Source: Bacillota bacterium
Lineage (GTDB): Bacteria; Bacillota; Clostridia; Lachnospirales; Lachnospiraceae
Reading direction: 5' to 3'
DNA length: 64,000 nt
Assembly (NCBI GenBank): GCA_030526045.1
Contig: JAUNDN010000005.1
Location: 19,110-83,109, forward strand
This document shows positions 56,700 through 64,000 of this stretch, in pieces. The number at the start of each line of letters is the position of its first letter. Within the stretch, counting starts at the first letter, position 1. The position numbers and the translations under genes were made by a program. The notes beneath the pieces were generated by a model. That model did no database searches. It had not been told where the DNA came from and saw only the letters and a program-made list of their open reading frames with translations.

Positions 56700-57596
56700 C
56701 TATACTCTAAGGTGCTTTCTGACTGTTATTACACTTCCAAGGAAACCGATTCCCACACCCATAAGAATTGACACGGGAAGCAGCACACCAAAAATTTCCT
56801 CTACAGAAAGGAAAGACAGCAACTGTGTCAACGCAGAAAATTCTAACATAATATATTCAATCACCTTATTATAGAGAACATAAATAATTCCCACCGGAAT
56901 AAGCGCTCCGACAGCCCCGATCAGCATACCCTCAATCACAAAGGGAGAACGGACAAAAAAGTCGGTGGCTCCGATATATTTCATGATGGAGATTTCTTCT
57001 TTTCTGACAGAAATACCGATCATGACCGTGTTACTGATCAAGAATATGGACACAGCAAACAAAATTGCAATAATTCCCACTGACACATAGGCGATCAGCG
57101 CATTTACACCGGTAAGAGTTGAAGCAGTGACCTCTGACCTGTTGACAAGCCTGATCCCGTCTACCCCCTCCAGATAAGCTACCAATGCAGGCTGCATGGA
57201 TACATCGTTCAAATAGATTTCATAGCTTGCAGAATCTGCCAGCGGATTCTCCGTAAAGCCATCTGCATATTCTCCAAGATACTCTTCCTTGAATCCTTCC
57301 CATGCCTCATCTGCGGAAATAAATACCTTCTTTGATACCTCCGGACGCTTATCTATGAGCACACCAATTTCTTCAATCTTCTCCTGACTGATCCCCTCGT
57401 CAAAGAAGACCGTTACAGAAACACCCTCCTGCGCAGTCTTTACGATATTTTGAAAGTTTGCAATAATGGCATAAAAAAGACCAAACAGGAAAAGGCAGGC
57501 TCCGATAGTGGCAATAGAAGCCAATGTAAACCATTTATTCCTGAAAATGTTGATACAGCCCTGTTTGATTGTATAAAAAAATGTACTAATCCTCAT
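56700..57596 (-). CDS. ftsX: Cell division protein FtsX
   Basis: 298 residues. Four membrane helices: one near 20-45, then an extracellular domain (about 50-155), then three in the C-terminal half. ISVRKEEISIMKYIGATDFFVRSPF is the FtsX/MacB-type coupling segment. With FtsE it transmits ATP hydrolysis to wall hydrolases. The ATG at 57596 overlaps the end of ftsE by 11 bases. Confidence 0.95.
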   Translation of the reverse strand: MRISTFFYTIKQGCINIFRNKWFTLASIATIGACLFLFGLFYAIIANFQNIVKTAQEGVSVTVFFDEGISQEKIEEIGVLIDKRPEVSKKVFISADEAWEGFKEEYLGEYADGFTENPLADSASYEIYLNDVSMQPALVAYLEGVDGIRLVNRSEVTASTLTGVNALIAYVSVGIIAILFAVSIFLISNTVMIGISVRKEEISIMKYIGATDFFVRSPFVIEGMLIGAVGALIPVGIIYVLYNKVIEYIMLEFSALTQLLSFLSVEEIFGVLLPVSILMGVGIGFLGSVITVRKHLRV

Positions 57597-58332
57597 CGAT
57601 ATAAACACCCTTTTCTTCGTCGCTGACAATGACGCCTTTCTTCATGGTAACAACCCTCTTCTGCATCGCATTTACAATCTCACGATTGTGGGTTACCACC
57701 AGAACCGTGGTTCCATTCTCATTAATCTGCTCCAGAAGCTTCATAATTTCCCAGGAATTCTTCGGATCAAGATTTCCTGTCGGTTCATCCGCAAGCAATA
57801 TGCTGGGACGGTTTACAAGTGCTCTTGCAATTGCCACTCTTTGCTGCTCACCACCGGAAAGTTGCCTCGGCTTTGCCTTATATTTTCCTGCAAGTCCTAC
57901 GGTTGCAAGGATGCTGGGCACATTCCTCTTGATCTCCTTATTCGGAACCTGTACAATGCGTTGCGCAAAAGCAACATTTTCATATACATTCCGATCCTTC
58001 AAAAGACGGAAGTCTTGAAAAACGATTCCAAGATTTCTCCTGAATTTAGGAATTTTCCTATGGCGGATATGTACCAGGTCATATCCCATTACATTAATTT
58101 CCCCCGAAGTAGGGACCAGTTCCCTCAATAAGAGCTTGATCATTGTAGACTTACCGGAACCACTGTCACCTACAATAAACACAAACTCTCCTTTCTGAAT
58201 ATGCAGATCCACACCGTTAAGTGCAGGCGCACCCGTGGCATAGGCCTTGCTTACATTTGTCAGGGAAATAATCTCATCACTTCCTGCTAACTGTTTTCTT
58301 CTTTTTCTTCCTCTAAGTTCACTTTTCGCCAA
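57586..58332 (-). CDS. ftsE: Cell division ATP-binding protein FtsE
   Basis: 248 residues. Walker A is GDSGSGKST at 55-63, the signature LSGGEQQRVAIARAL, and Walker B ILLADEPTGNLD. The start is TTG at 58332, behind AGGTGG; no ATG occurs before residue 64. That gives a basic N-terminal extension of about 18 residues (ELRGRKRRKQL) before the usual beginning, which is unusual for FtsE. Confidence 0.95.
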   Translation of the reverse strand: MAKSELRGRKRRKQLAGSDEIISLTNVSKAYATGAPALNGVDLHIQKGEFVFIVGDSGSGKSTMIKLLLRELVPTSGEINVMGYDLVHIRHRKIPKFRRNLGIVFQDFRLLKDRNVYENVAFAQRIVQVPNKEIKRNVPSILATVGLAGKYKAKPRQLSGGEQQRVAIARALVNRPSILLADEPTGNLDPKNSWEIMKLLEQINENGTTVLVVTHNREIVNAMQKRVVTMKKGVIVSDEEKGVYIDED

Positions 58333-58364
58333 TGTTATCCACCTCTATACTTTGATACTTGCGA

Positions 58365-59453
58365 TTAATATTCAAGGTTTTCCATGTAATTCATGTACTT
58401 AACTACCATGAGTGCAATCCGGAAGGTAATCGCATCTTCAAACACTCTAAGATCCAGCCCTGTATTTTTCTGAAGCTTGTCCAGACGATAAACCAGCGTA
58501 TTTCTGTGTATAAATAGTTGTCTGGAGGTCTCTGACACATTCAGACTGTTCTCAAAAAATTTGTATATGGTAGTCAATGTCTCCTCATCAAAATCATCCG
58601 GACTCTTACCGCCAAAAATTTCCTTAATAAACATTTTGCACAGAGGAATGGGAAGCTGATAAATCAGACGTCCGATTCCCAGTTCACTGTATGCAATAAT
58701 ATTCCTGTCATCAAAAAATATCTTACCAACGTCCATCGCCATTTTGGCTTCCTTATAAGAATGACTGACTTCTTTAATCTCTTTAACAACGGTTCCGTAC
58801 GCAACACGAATTCCCGTCATGCCTTCACGAGTCAGGAAATTTTCCATAGCGCCTGCTGCCTTCTCAATTTCCTTATGACTGTCCCCGTCCGATAAATCCT
58901 TTACCACAATGACATTATTTTCGTCTACTGCCGTTATAAAGTCCTTACTATTACTTCCGAAAAAGGTTCTCATAAGCTCAAGGACATTGTTATCCCTGTT
59001 ATTCTCGGTCTCAACAATCATAACAACCCGCTTTACGTCCGTTTGAATATGAAGCTTTTTCGCACGGCTATAAATATCAATAAGCAATAGATTATCAAGC
59101 AGGAGATTCTTGATAAAATTATCCTTATCAAACCGCTCTTTGTATGCTACAAGAAGGTTTTGTATCTGAAAAGCAGCCATCTTCCCGACCATATAAGTGT
59201 CTTCTCCGGTGCCTGCCGCTACCAATATGTATTCAAGCTGCTGCTCATCAAATATTTTAAAGTACTGATAGCCCTTGATTTCCTGAGAATCTGCCGGTGA
59301 TTTGGCAAATTCAGCCCCCTTCGGCCCGCAGCCTGACATGTTTGCCGCTGTAGAAGCTGCCTCCTTGCCATCCGTATCCATTACGCAAAAATCCACTCTG
59401 GCAATTGCCTTAAGTCCTTCAATTGTATTCTGCAGTATCTGATTTGAAATCAT
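58365..59453 (-). CDS. PucR/CdaR-type transcriptional regulator upstream of ftsEX
   Basis: 362 residues. The C-terminus carries the PucR-type helix-turn-helix (FFENSLNVSETSRQLFIHRNTLVYRLDKLQKNTGLDL). The middle (about 130-270) looks like the GGDEF-like domain of the sugar-diacid regulator family. The N-terminal 100 residues are a probable ligand domain of unknown specificity. GGAGAGGG precedes the ATG. Only 32 bases separate it from ftsE, so it may be cotranscribed with ftsEX; a functional link is not shown. Confidence 0.85.
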   Translation of the reverse strand: MISNQILQNTIEGLKAIARVDFCVMDTDGKEAASTAANMSGCGPKGAEFAKSPADSQEIKGYQYFKIFDEQQLEYILVAAGTGEDTYMVGKMAAFQIQNLLVAYKERFDKDNFIKNLLLDNLLLIDIYSRAKKLHIQTDVKRVVMIVETENNRDNNVLELMRTFFGSNSKDFITAVDENNVIVVKDLSDGDSHKEIEKAAGAMENFLTREGMTGIRVAYGTVVKEIKEVSHSYKEAKMAMDVGKIFFDDRNIIAYSELGIGRLIYQLPIPLCKMFIKEIFGGKSPDDFDEETLTTIYKFFENSLNVSETSRQLFIHRNTLVYRLDKLQKNTGLDLRVFEDAITFRIALMVVKYMNYMENLEY

Positions 59454-59704
59454 ACAACCCTCTCCTTTTGGGAAATATTAATAGCTATACAATATAGACA
59501 ATTTTTCTCCCCATTAATTGGCTACCCCTTCAAACTACATTTCCTATTTTAATATAAATGTACAAAAAAATCTACCTGTTTTTGTGTGATTTTTGTATAT
59601 ATTTAACGCTTTTTGCCGCATTTTTCCATATTATAGCCCTATGCAACCTTCACAAAGGAATATCGGAATAAGAACTTGTAAGTATTCCTTTTTCTACCGG
59701 TTTA

Positions 59705-59713
59705 TGCTATAAT
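59705..59713 (+). promoter_or_regulatory. Extended -10 promoter of yjfB
   Basis: TGCTATAAT, with no good -35. No sigma-D (TAAA / GCCGATAT) promoter was recognised, although yjfB belongs to that regulon in Bacillus. Confidence 0.5.
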
Positions 59714-59724
59714 TACCGCAAAGA

Positions 59725-59759
59725 AAAACCAAACGATGCCAAAGGCAGCATTTGGTTTT
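59725..59759 (+). promoter_or_regulatory. Hairpin in the yjfB leader
   Basis: AAAACCAAA pairs with TTTGGTTTT, and an inner TGCC / GGCA stem closes on AAA. It lies about 5-10 bases after the predicted transcript start and lacks a strong U-run. It is probably a 5' mRNA stabiliser rather than a terminator. Confidence 0.5.
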
Positions 59760-59800
59760 CATACAAGTTTATGTCATTGTAGATGGAAAGGAGTGATCAT

Positions 59801-59989
59801 ATGAATATTCCGGAGCTTTCAACTACCCTTGCCAATGTCAATCTCACAAATCAGGTCGGTATTGCAGTCCTTGATAAGGCAATGGAAAGTTCTGAAACAG
59901 CAGGTGCAAGCCTGATCAACATGATGGATCGCTCTATGGAGTTATCCGTTAATCCCCATATCGGAAGTAATCTTGATCTGCTTGCTTAA
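59801..59989 (+). CDS. yjfB: YjfB-family putative motility protein
   Basis: 62 residues from the ATG at 59801, behind a perfect AAGGAGTGA. The N-terminal MNIPELSTTLANVNLTNQVG and IAVLDKAMESSE, and the C-terminal PHIGSNLDLLA, fit the YjfB family, a small putative motility protein under sigma-D in Bacillus. Cytoplasmic, likely helical, role unknown. It converges with the CPBP protease gene, 10 bases apart. Confidence 0.8.
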   Translation: MNIPELSTTLANVNLTNQVGIAVLDKAMESSETAGASLINMMDRSMELSVNPHIGSNLDLLA

Positions 59990-59999
59990 GCGTAATATA

Positions 60000-60989
60000 T
60001 TACCGAGTCATCAGCAGGATGATCAGTCTGTTGACCCATTCAAACAAGAGTCCGCTCATGGCAAGAACACAAAGGATAAGAGCAATTACCAGTGATACAG
60101 TAATTGTCTTGTCCTTTTTCTTTTCCACCGATTCTTCTAAATTAGCAGTTGGTTCTTTCGCTCTTTTGATTGTCCATAACTTTGTCAATATGCCATTGTT
60201 TCCTTCATGATTGGAAATCCAGACCAGAACAGCCCAGGCTACCGGAAGCATAACTGCCGTCAACATCATATAGACTCCTATTGCAAAGAGTAAATAATCT
60301 GTGGTTACCATCTGTGCCTGATCGCTTAATGACGTTGTATCTGTTTTTGCCACAAAGTAAAGCAGAATTGTCTGACTTCCGTTAACAAGGCTATGATAAA
60401 TAATAGATGTCCAAAGGCTTCCTGAAGCTTCAACCAGCATAACTGCCAATATCCCCATTCCAAAAGCATACATCGCCTGATTCAAATTCATATGAAAAAG
60501 AGCAAAAACAACCGCCGACAGCATCATGGCTTTAAAACCACTTCCTGTTTTACGATAAGAACGATAGTATGCACCTCTGCTGGAAACCTCTTCAAACACC
60601 GGTGCTATGATACCCACCGGAAAAAATAATTTCCAAAACGGTAATCCCCCAATCCCATAACTATCCATCATGGACACCACCGCATTATCAACCCACAGCT
60701 GAGAGATTAAGTTAAGCAACGTAATCACCGGCATGCTCAAAAAAGTAAATAATATCGTCATCAATACAGTGCCAATTTTTATTTTATGAAAACCCAGAAA
60801 TTCCACTAGCTTTTCTTTGGAAAACAATGCAAACAATAGAATCGGCAACAAAATCACCAGTTCAACCATCAGGTTATCAAGAAACAGATTACTTCCCAAC
60901 TCCGGAAAAAACAGCCCAATTACATAACATAAACCTATATAACATATTATTGTTATCAAAAATGCCCTGTTCGCCTTTTTCCCACTCAT
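60000..60989 (-). CDS. CPBP family intramembrane glutamic endopeptidase
   Basis: 329 residues with about eight membrane segments. The CPBP (Abi) motifs are EEVSSRG (EExxxR), FALFHMNLN (FxxxH) and YHSLVN (HxxxN). Members include Rce1 and bacteriocin-immunity proteins; the substrate is unknown. It follows cvfB by 23 bases, with GGAAAG before the ATG. No bacteriocin gene is nearby. Confidence 0.88.
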   Translation of the reverse strand: MSGKKANRAFLITIICYIGLCYVIGLFFPELGSNLFLDNLMVELVILLPILLFALFSKEKLVEFLGFHKIKIGTVLMTILFTFLSMPVITLLNLISQLWVDNAVVSMMDSYGIGGLPFWKLFFPVGIIAPVFEEVSSRGAYYRSYRKTGSGFKAMMLSAVVFALFHMNLNQAMYAFGMGILAVMLVEASGSLWTSIIYHSLVNGSQTILLYFVAKTDTTSLSDQAQMVTTDYLLFAIGVYMMLTAVMLPVAWAVLVWISNHEGNNGILTKLWTIKRAKEPTANLEESVEKKKDKTITVSLVIALILCVLAMSGLLFEWVNRLIILLMTR

Positions 60990-61012
60990 CTTTCTTTCCC
61001 GATCCTTTTTTT

Positions 61013-61846
61013 CTATGCTTTTCTGATTCCGTCTGTCTCAATGACGATAAGACGTTGCTTATAAAGATTCCCCACTGCTCTCTTGAACTCATTCTTGCTC
61101 ATACCCGTTTTACTTCTGATAAGTTCGGGGTCTGCCTTGTCGTTAAAGGGCAGTCTTCCACCCTCTCCTTCAATCATTTTCATAATCAGATCAGCATCCT
61201 TACTCATCTGAATATAAGCCTTATCGCGAATACTCAGAGTCAGTTTTCCATCATCCAGAACACCGGCAACTCTCATTGTAAGTCTGTCCAAAACGCGAAT
61301 TCCCTTTGCCGGTTCTCTTGCAGGAATCAATCCGCTGTAACAATTATCAACCGCCACATAAATGCCATATCTTTCATTAATCTCATAGACAATTCCCTCT
61401 ACAGTCTCATCCTTTTTATGTGGACTGTTTGTTTTAAGGTAAGGATATACCCTCATCGTAGTACAAAGCCGCCCGCTCTTGTCAACATACAGTGCTACAA
61501 GGCATTCATCCCCCGGCCTTAGCTGTGTCGTCTGCTCCTTAAACGGGAGAAGCAGATCCTTTTCAAGATTCCAGTCAAGAAAAGCTCCAAATTTCCCTAC
61601 ATCTGTCACCTTGAGCAGCGCAGTCTGTCCTACGGAGATTAGCGGTTCCCTGATTGTGGAAATCAAACGATCCTTTGAATCCCGATACACAAAAACAGAA
61701 AGCAAATCACCTATTCCAACGCCCTCTGGTACTTCTTTTCTCGGCAAAAGCACCTTCTCATCCGCATTATCCGCTGCTGCCAGATAAACACCGAATTCTA
61801 CCATTTTGACAATCTTGAGTTCCTGCCTCTTTCCTAATTCAATCAC
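61013..61846 (-). CDS. cvfB: CvfB-family S1-domain RNA-binding protein
   Basis: 277 residues: three S1-like domains (the first begins IELGKRQELKIVKMVEFGVYLA) and a C-terminal winged helix (MSKNEFKRAVGNLYKQRLI). CvfB binds RNA and affects virulence factor expression in Staphylococcus. The start is GTG at 61846, behind AAAGG; the longer frame would overlap the thioesterase gene. It starts one base after the thioesterase stop codon. Confidence 0.9.
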   Translation of the reverse strand: MIELGKRQELKIVKMVEFGVYLAAADNADEKVLLPRKEVPEGVGIGDLLSVFVYRDSKDRLISTIREPLISVGQTALLKVTDVGKFGAFLDWNLEKDLLLPFKEQTTQLRPGDECLVALYVDKSGRLCTTMRVYPYLKTNSPHKKDETVEGIVYEINERYGIYVAVDNCYSGLIPAREPAKGIRVLDRLTMRVAGVLDDGKLTLSIRDKAYIQMSKDADLIMKMIEGEGGRLPFNDKADPELIRSKTGMSKNEFKRAVGNLYKQRLIVIETDGIRKA

Positions 61847-61847
61847 T

Positions 61848-62570
61848 TTATGACCTTTCCCTTTCCTCTTCAAGCTCCACCACGCAGCAAACGACATTTT
61901 CCGCATTCTTAAGTGCAATTACATACTTCCCGTCTTCCGTTGCTACGGTATACGGCGTCAACACGTCCCCCAAAAGCACTTGTTTTTTGTACTCCGCCCG
62001 CAGCTGCTTTACCCGAAAGCTGCTTCCCAGACAATCCATAGCAATTTTTATGAACTGACCATTATTTACATGATGATTGGTATCCAAATGATGATTCTTA
62101 ATCGGAACAGGATCTCCTGCAACAACGCCTTCCGGAATCACAATTCTTCTGGATGCATATTCCATCTCAACCCTTGGCTCCAGCGGATATTTCTTCATCA
62201 TATCAGCTTCCGGCCTTACCGGCCTATTCGTCTGCGTATCCAAAAGACTCCATATGGAGTTGGCACGCGCTATAAAACTTCCCTCCCGATCAAGCATTAC
62301 AAAATTTCTATAGCCGATAAATCCCTTAAAATCATATGGCAGTGTGCCTACACTCACTGTTTCGCAAAGGGCAGGATACCTCTCCACTACAATCTGCCAG
62401 GAAGAAAGGACCCATACTCTGTTAATACTTTTTAAATAGTCTACCCCTAAACCAAGATCTTCCGACTGAAAGGTAGAACAATCCTGGAAGTAATCCAGCA
62501 GAGCTTCCAGCCGCAAAGTCCCTCCTTCATCTATCTCACTGTAACGTATTCTGCTTTGGTAAGTATACAT
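61848..62570 (-). CDS. Acyl-ACP thioesterase (FatA-like)
   Basis: 240 residues, a double hotdog fold. RIRYSEIDEGG, YFQDCSTFQSEDLG, GFIGYRNFVM and HHLDTNHHVNNGQFI (Asn-His catalytic segment) are typical. It frees fatty acids from acyl carrier protein in the cytoplasm. AGGATG lies about 12 bases before the ATG. An extended -10 is at 62608-62616. It begins a three-gene run with cvfB and the CPBP protease. Confidence 0.9.
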   Translation of the reverse strand: MYTYQSRIRYSEIDEGGTLRLEALLDYFQDCSTFQSEDLGLGVDYLKSINRVWVLSSWQIVVERYPALCETVSVGTLPYDFKGFIGYRNFVMLDREGSFIARANSIWSLLDTQTNRPVRPEADMMKKYPLEPRVEMEYASRRIVIPEGVVAGDPVPIKNHHLDTNHHVNNGQFIKIAMDCLGSSFRVKQLRAEYKKQVLLGDVLTPYTVATEDGKYVIALKNAENVVCCVVELEEERERS

Positions 62571-62607
62571 TTATTTATTACATCCTTCCTGCCAAACTAA
62601 TATGCAA

Positions 62608-62616
62608 ATTATATCA
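62608..62616 (-). promoter_or_regulatory. Extended -10 promoter of the thioesterase run
   Basis: TGATATAAT on the minus strand, 38 bases before the start codon; no good -35 at 17 bp. Confidence 0.5.
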
Positions 62617-62648
62617 TGAACTCTTGCAAAGAAACAGCATCTAATAAT

Positions 62649-62680
62649 AAAAGCTTCGGCAAAACTTCGCCGAAGCTTTT
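62649..62680 (-). terminator. Terminator of the repeat-protein gene
   Basis: AAAAGCTTCGGC pairs with GCCGAAGCTTTT around an 8-base loop; a short T tract follows on the minus strand. Confidence 0.8.
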
Positions 62681-62697
62681 ACATTAGCCACAAATAT

Positions 62698-63783
62698 TTA
62701 TGCTCCCGTAATATCAACAGCATGCATATAAGCATCATCACCGCGTACACAGCTTACATTCAGCTTCTTCCCACTGACAATAACCTTAAGACCGCTGACA
62801 CTGTTTAACGTATCCAGCTTCAATTCCATCTCCCCGTGTACAGTATCCAGGTAAAGCATGTTTTCCGTTGACTTACTGTCCACCGTTCCGGTCACCTCCG
62901 AAACAGAGGAAGTATCAACCTTGGCTGCGATTGTTCCCACCTTGACACCCACAATACTTGTTGCATGCAGATAAGCATCCGAGCCATGGTAGAAAGAAAC
63001 TGTCAGCGTTCTGCCGGGAATCAGAAACATTCCGTTTCTACTGTCAGTAGCATCATCAATCGCAAATTGCATTTCCCCATCCTTGGTTGATAAATACAAA
63101 AGGTTTTCCTTGGTCTTGCTTCCTACAGTTCCTGTTACTGACATAATCGTAACATTACTTGGTGCAGAGCCTGAAGGAGCAGGCGTCAATGATGTATTGA
63201 CAGCAGATGCACTTGAACCGGATCCGGCAGATGCTGCTGCATCAGATATACTGATTGCATGCATATACGCATCAGAACCACGTGCACAAACAACACTATA
63301 GGTCTTATCCGCTACAAGCACAGAACACGCGCTCATATTTGTAGTCGTGTCAAGCTTGATCTGCATTTCCCCATGGACAGTATTAAAGTATAAAATTTCA
63401 TTTGTTGTTTTTTCACTGATCGTGCCGGTTACTGTGGCAGTCGTGGAAGAATCAACCGACACGGTAGGTGTCTTCGTATCACTGGTAATCTTTACCGCAT
63501 GTAGATATCCATCAGAACCATGAGATACCGAAACACTGATATTCTTTCCGGGGAGCAAAATCTTACATGCGCTGGTGTCAGTATCACTATCCAGCTTTAT
63601 CTCCATCTTTCCATCCTCTGTGGAAAGCTTAAGAAGTTCTGCCGTTGTCCCGGACATCACCGTTCCCTGTACCGTTGCAATAATTTCCGCTGCCTGTACC
63701 TTACTTAAACCTGCTGGATACAAAATCATTCCCAACATGAGGCAGACCGCCATAGCTATTCTTGCTATTCTACCCTTTCTCAT
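62698..63783 (-). CDS. Secreted protein with four tandem repeats
   Basis: 361 residues from the ATG at 63783, behind GGAGGAG. A signal peptide covers residues 1-31 (cleavage probably VQA-AE). Four repeats of about 64 residues follow, at roughly 36-99, 116-179, 214-277 and 295-358. Each starts near V(T/Q)GTV and ends in a GSDxYxHA-type motif. Repeats 1 and 3 share LxPG and YLHA; repeats 2 and 4 share TVHGEM and AYMHA. A Ser/Ala/Pro-rich linker (180-212) separates the two halves. I recognise no named family. The beta-rich pattern suggests small barrel-like domains outside the cell. Confidence 0.8.
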   Translation of the reverse strand: MRKGRIARIAMAVCLMLGMILYPAGLSKVQAAEIIATVQGTVMSGTTAELLKLSTEDGKMEIKLDSDTDTSACKILLPGKNISVSVSHGSDGYLHAVKITSDTKTPTVSVDSSTTATVTGTISEKTTNEILYFNTVHGEMQIKLDTTTNMSACSVLVADKTYSVVCARGSDAYMHAISISDAAASAGSGSSASAVNTSLTPAPSGSAPSNVTIMSVTGTVGSKTKENLLYLSTKDGEMQFAIDDATDSRNGMFLIPGRTLTVSFYHGSDAYLHATSIVGVKVGTIAAKVDTSSVSEVTGTVDSKSTENMLYLDTVHGEMELKLDTLNSVSGLKVIVSGKKLNVSCVRGDDAYMHAVDITGA

Positions 63784-63841
63784 CTTTCTCCTCCATAATA
63801 TACACAAACTGATTTCCATAACATGGTAAATTATGTAAACT

Positions 63842-63870
63842 ATCATACAACATTTATTGTCAGAATGCAA
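63842..63870 (-). promoter_or_regulatory. Sigma-A promoter of the repeat-protein gene
   Basis: TTGCAT (63865-63870) and TATGAT (63842-63847) on the minus strand, 17 bp apart, about 60 bases before the start codon. Confidence 0.7.
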
Positions 63871-63911
63871 TACAAATCACAATATTTAGCATTTTATTAA
63901 TAATTGTTGAC

Positions 63912-63944
63912 AAAAAAACCTCAGTGGAGTTATCCACTGAGGTT
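63912..63944 (-). terminator. Terminator of the tRNA gene
   Basis: AACCTCAGTGGA pairs perfectly with TCCACTGAGGTT around 4 bases, with seven T residues on the minus strand. It lies 5 bases beyond the tRNA 3' end. Confidence 0.9.
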
Positions 63945-63949
63945 CCAAG

Positions 63950-64000
63950 CAGGGCTACAAGGATTCGAACCTTGAAATGACGGAGTCAGAGTCCGTTGCC
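63950..64000 (-). tRNA. tRNA-Gln (CTG), 5' part outside the window
   Basis: On the minus strand the anticodon stem ACGGA / TCCGT holds the loop CTCTGAC (anticodon CTG, reading CAG). The T arm is CAAGG-TTCGAAT-CCTTG, and the acceptor 3' strand TAGCCCT is followed by discriminator G. CCA is not encoded. The acceptor 5' strand and most of the D arm lie beyond the edge. Confidence 0.9.

Larger units (their letters stand above)
59454..59800. other. Intergenic region between the PucR-type gene and yjfB
   Basis: 347 bases of AT-rich DNA. Contents seen: an inverted repeat at 59654-59693 (AAAGGAATA / TATTCCTTT, T5 tail), the yjfB -10, and a leader hairpin. No open reading frame with a ribosome site was found in it. 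No clear promoter was found for the minus-strand regulator. Confidence 0.6.

Noticed and set aside
59654-59759. c-di-GMP riboswitch before yjfB
   Set aside because: The GEMM-I core (conserved tetraloop and receptor, GCAAAC/GACGCAAAG pattern) is not present; only simple hairpins are seen.
1-64000. CRISPR array, prophage, toxin-antitoxin or biosynthetic cluster
   Set aside because: No regularly spaced repeats, phage structural genes, paired toxin-antitoxin genes or peptide/polyketide synthases were recognised on either strand.

Overview
The window reads as chromosomal core sequence from a motile, fermentative, low-GC Gram-positive of the class Clostridia, most likely a Lachnospiraceae member. 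This rests on Firmicutes-type gene orders (rapZ-whiA-crh-like; cdaA-cdaR-glmM; recD2-comFC-yvyF; mbl-flhO-flhP; ftsEX-M23-S41; uvrBA), strong AGGAGG ribosome binding sites, sigma-A promoters with 17-bp spacers, an HPr kinase/HPr system and an ammonium transporter fused to a PII domain. The genus cannot be fixed from the sequence alone. Almost all genes lie on the minus strand. No CRISPR array, prophage, plasmid gene or intact insertion sequence was seen.

Layout. 1-11.2 kb (minus): a double-HD (HD-GYP) protein cut by the window edge, two GNAT acetyltransferases, a D-lactate dehydrogenase, metG with a lipase-like hydrolase and a small exported protein, an OPT transporter, and the Amt-PII fusion behind a structured leader. 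11.3-11.8 kb: a lone plus-strand cyclophilin. 12.1-24.8 kb (minus): fba, a lipid/diacylglycerol kinase, then the carbon-control and envelope block (hprK, glcK, murB, rapZ, whiA, crh-like HPr), uvrC, ftsH and a DUF1846 gene. 25.1-26.7 kb (plus): pyrG, whose leader starts with the same hairpin as the amt leader. 26.8-32.8 kb: a GDP-fucose cassette (gmd, a polytopic membrane protein, fcl) facing an AraC-type regulator, then rfbD and a DUF212 protein. 33.1-34.2 kb (plus): a DUF3048 lipoprotein. 34.3-45.7 kb (minus): a chromate-transporter pair, then an unbroken run of ten close-packed genes from recD2 to leuA that includes the c-di-AMP cyclase module and two unknown membrane proteins. 45.9-48.9 kb: flagellar rod genes behind an mreB/mbl homologue. 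49.1-59.5 kb: uvrBA, then a PucR-type regulator with ftsE, ftsX, an M23 hydrolase activator and an S41 protease. 59.8-64 kb: yjfB, a CPBP protease, cvfB, an acyl-ACP thioesterase, a secreted four-repeat protein and the 3' part of tRNA-Gln(CTG).

How it fits together. HPr(Ser) kinase, a regular HPr (His15 and Ser46) and a Crh-like HPr (Glu15, Ser46) indicate Firmicutes-style carbon catabolite control next to glucokinase and aldolase. CdaA/CdaR/GlmM join c-di-AMP synthesis to cell-wall precursor supply. FtsEX with the M23 and S41 proteins forms a wall-hydrolase activation unit. The most interesting regulatory signals are the hairpin shared by the amt and pyrG transcript starts, a 21-bp-phased direct repeat between araC and the GDP-fucose operon, and a LexA-like box that overlaps a terminator upstream of uvrB. 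No clearly new multi-gene system was found; the findings below are the best leads.
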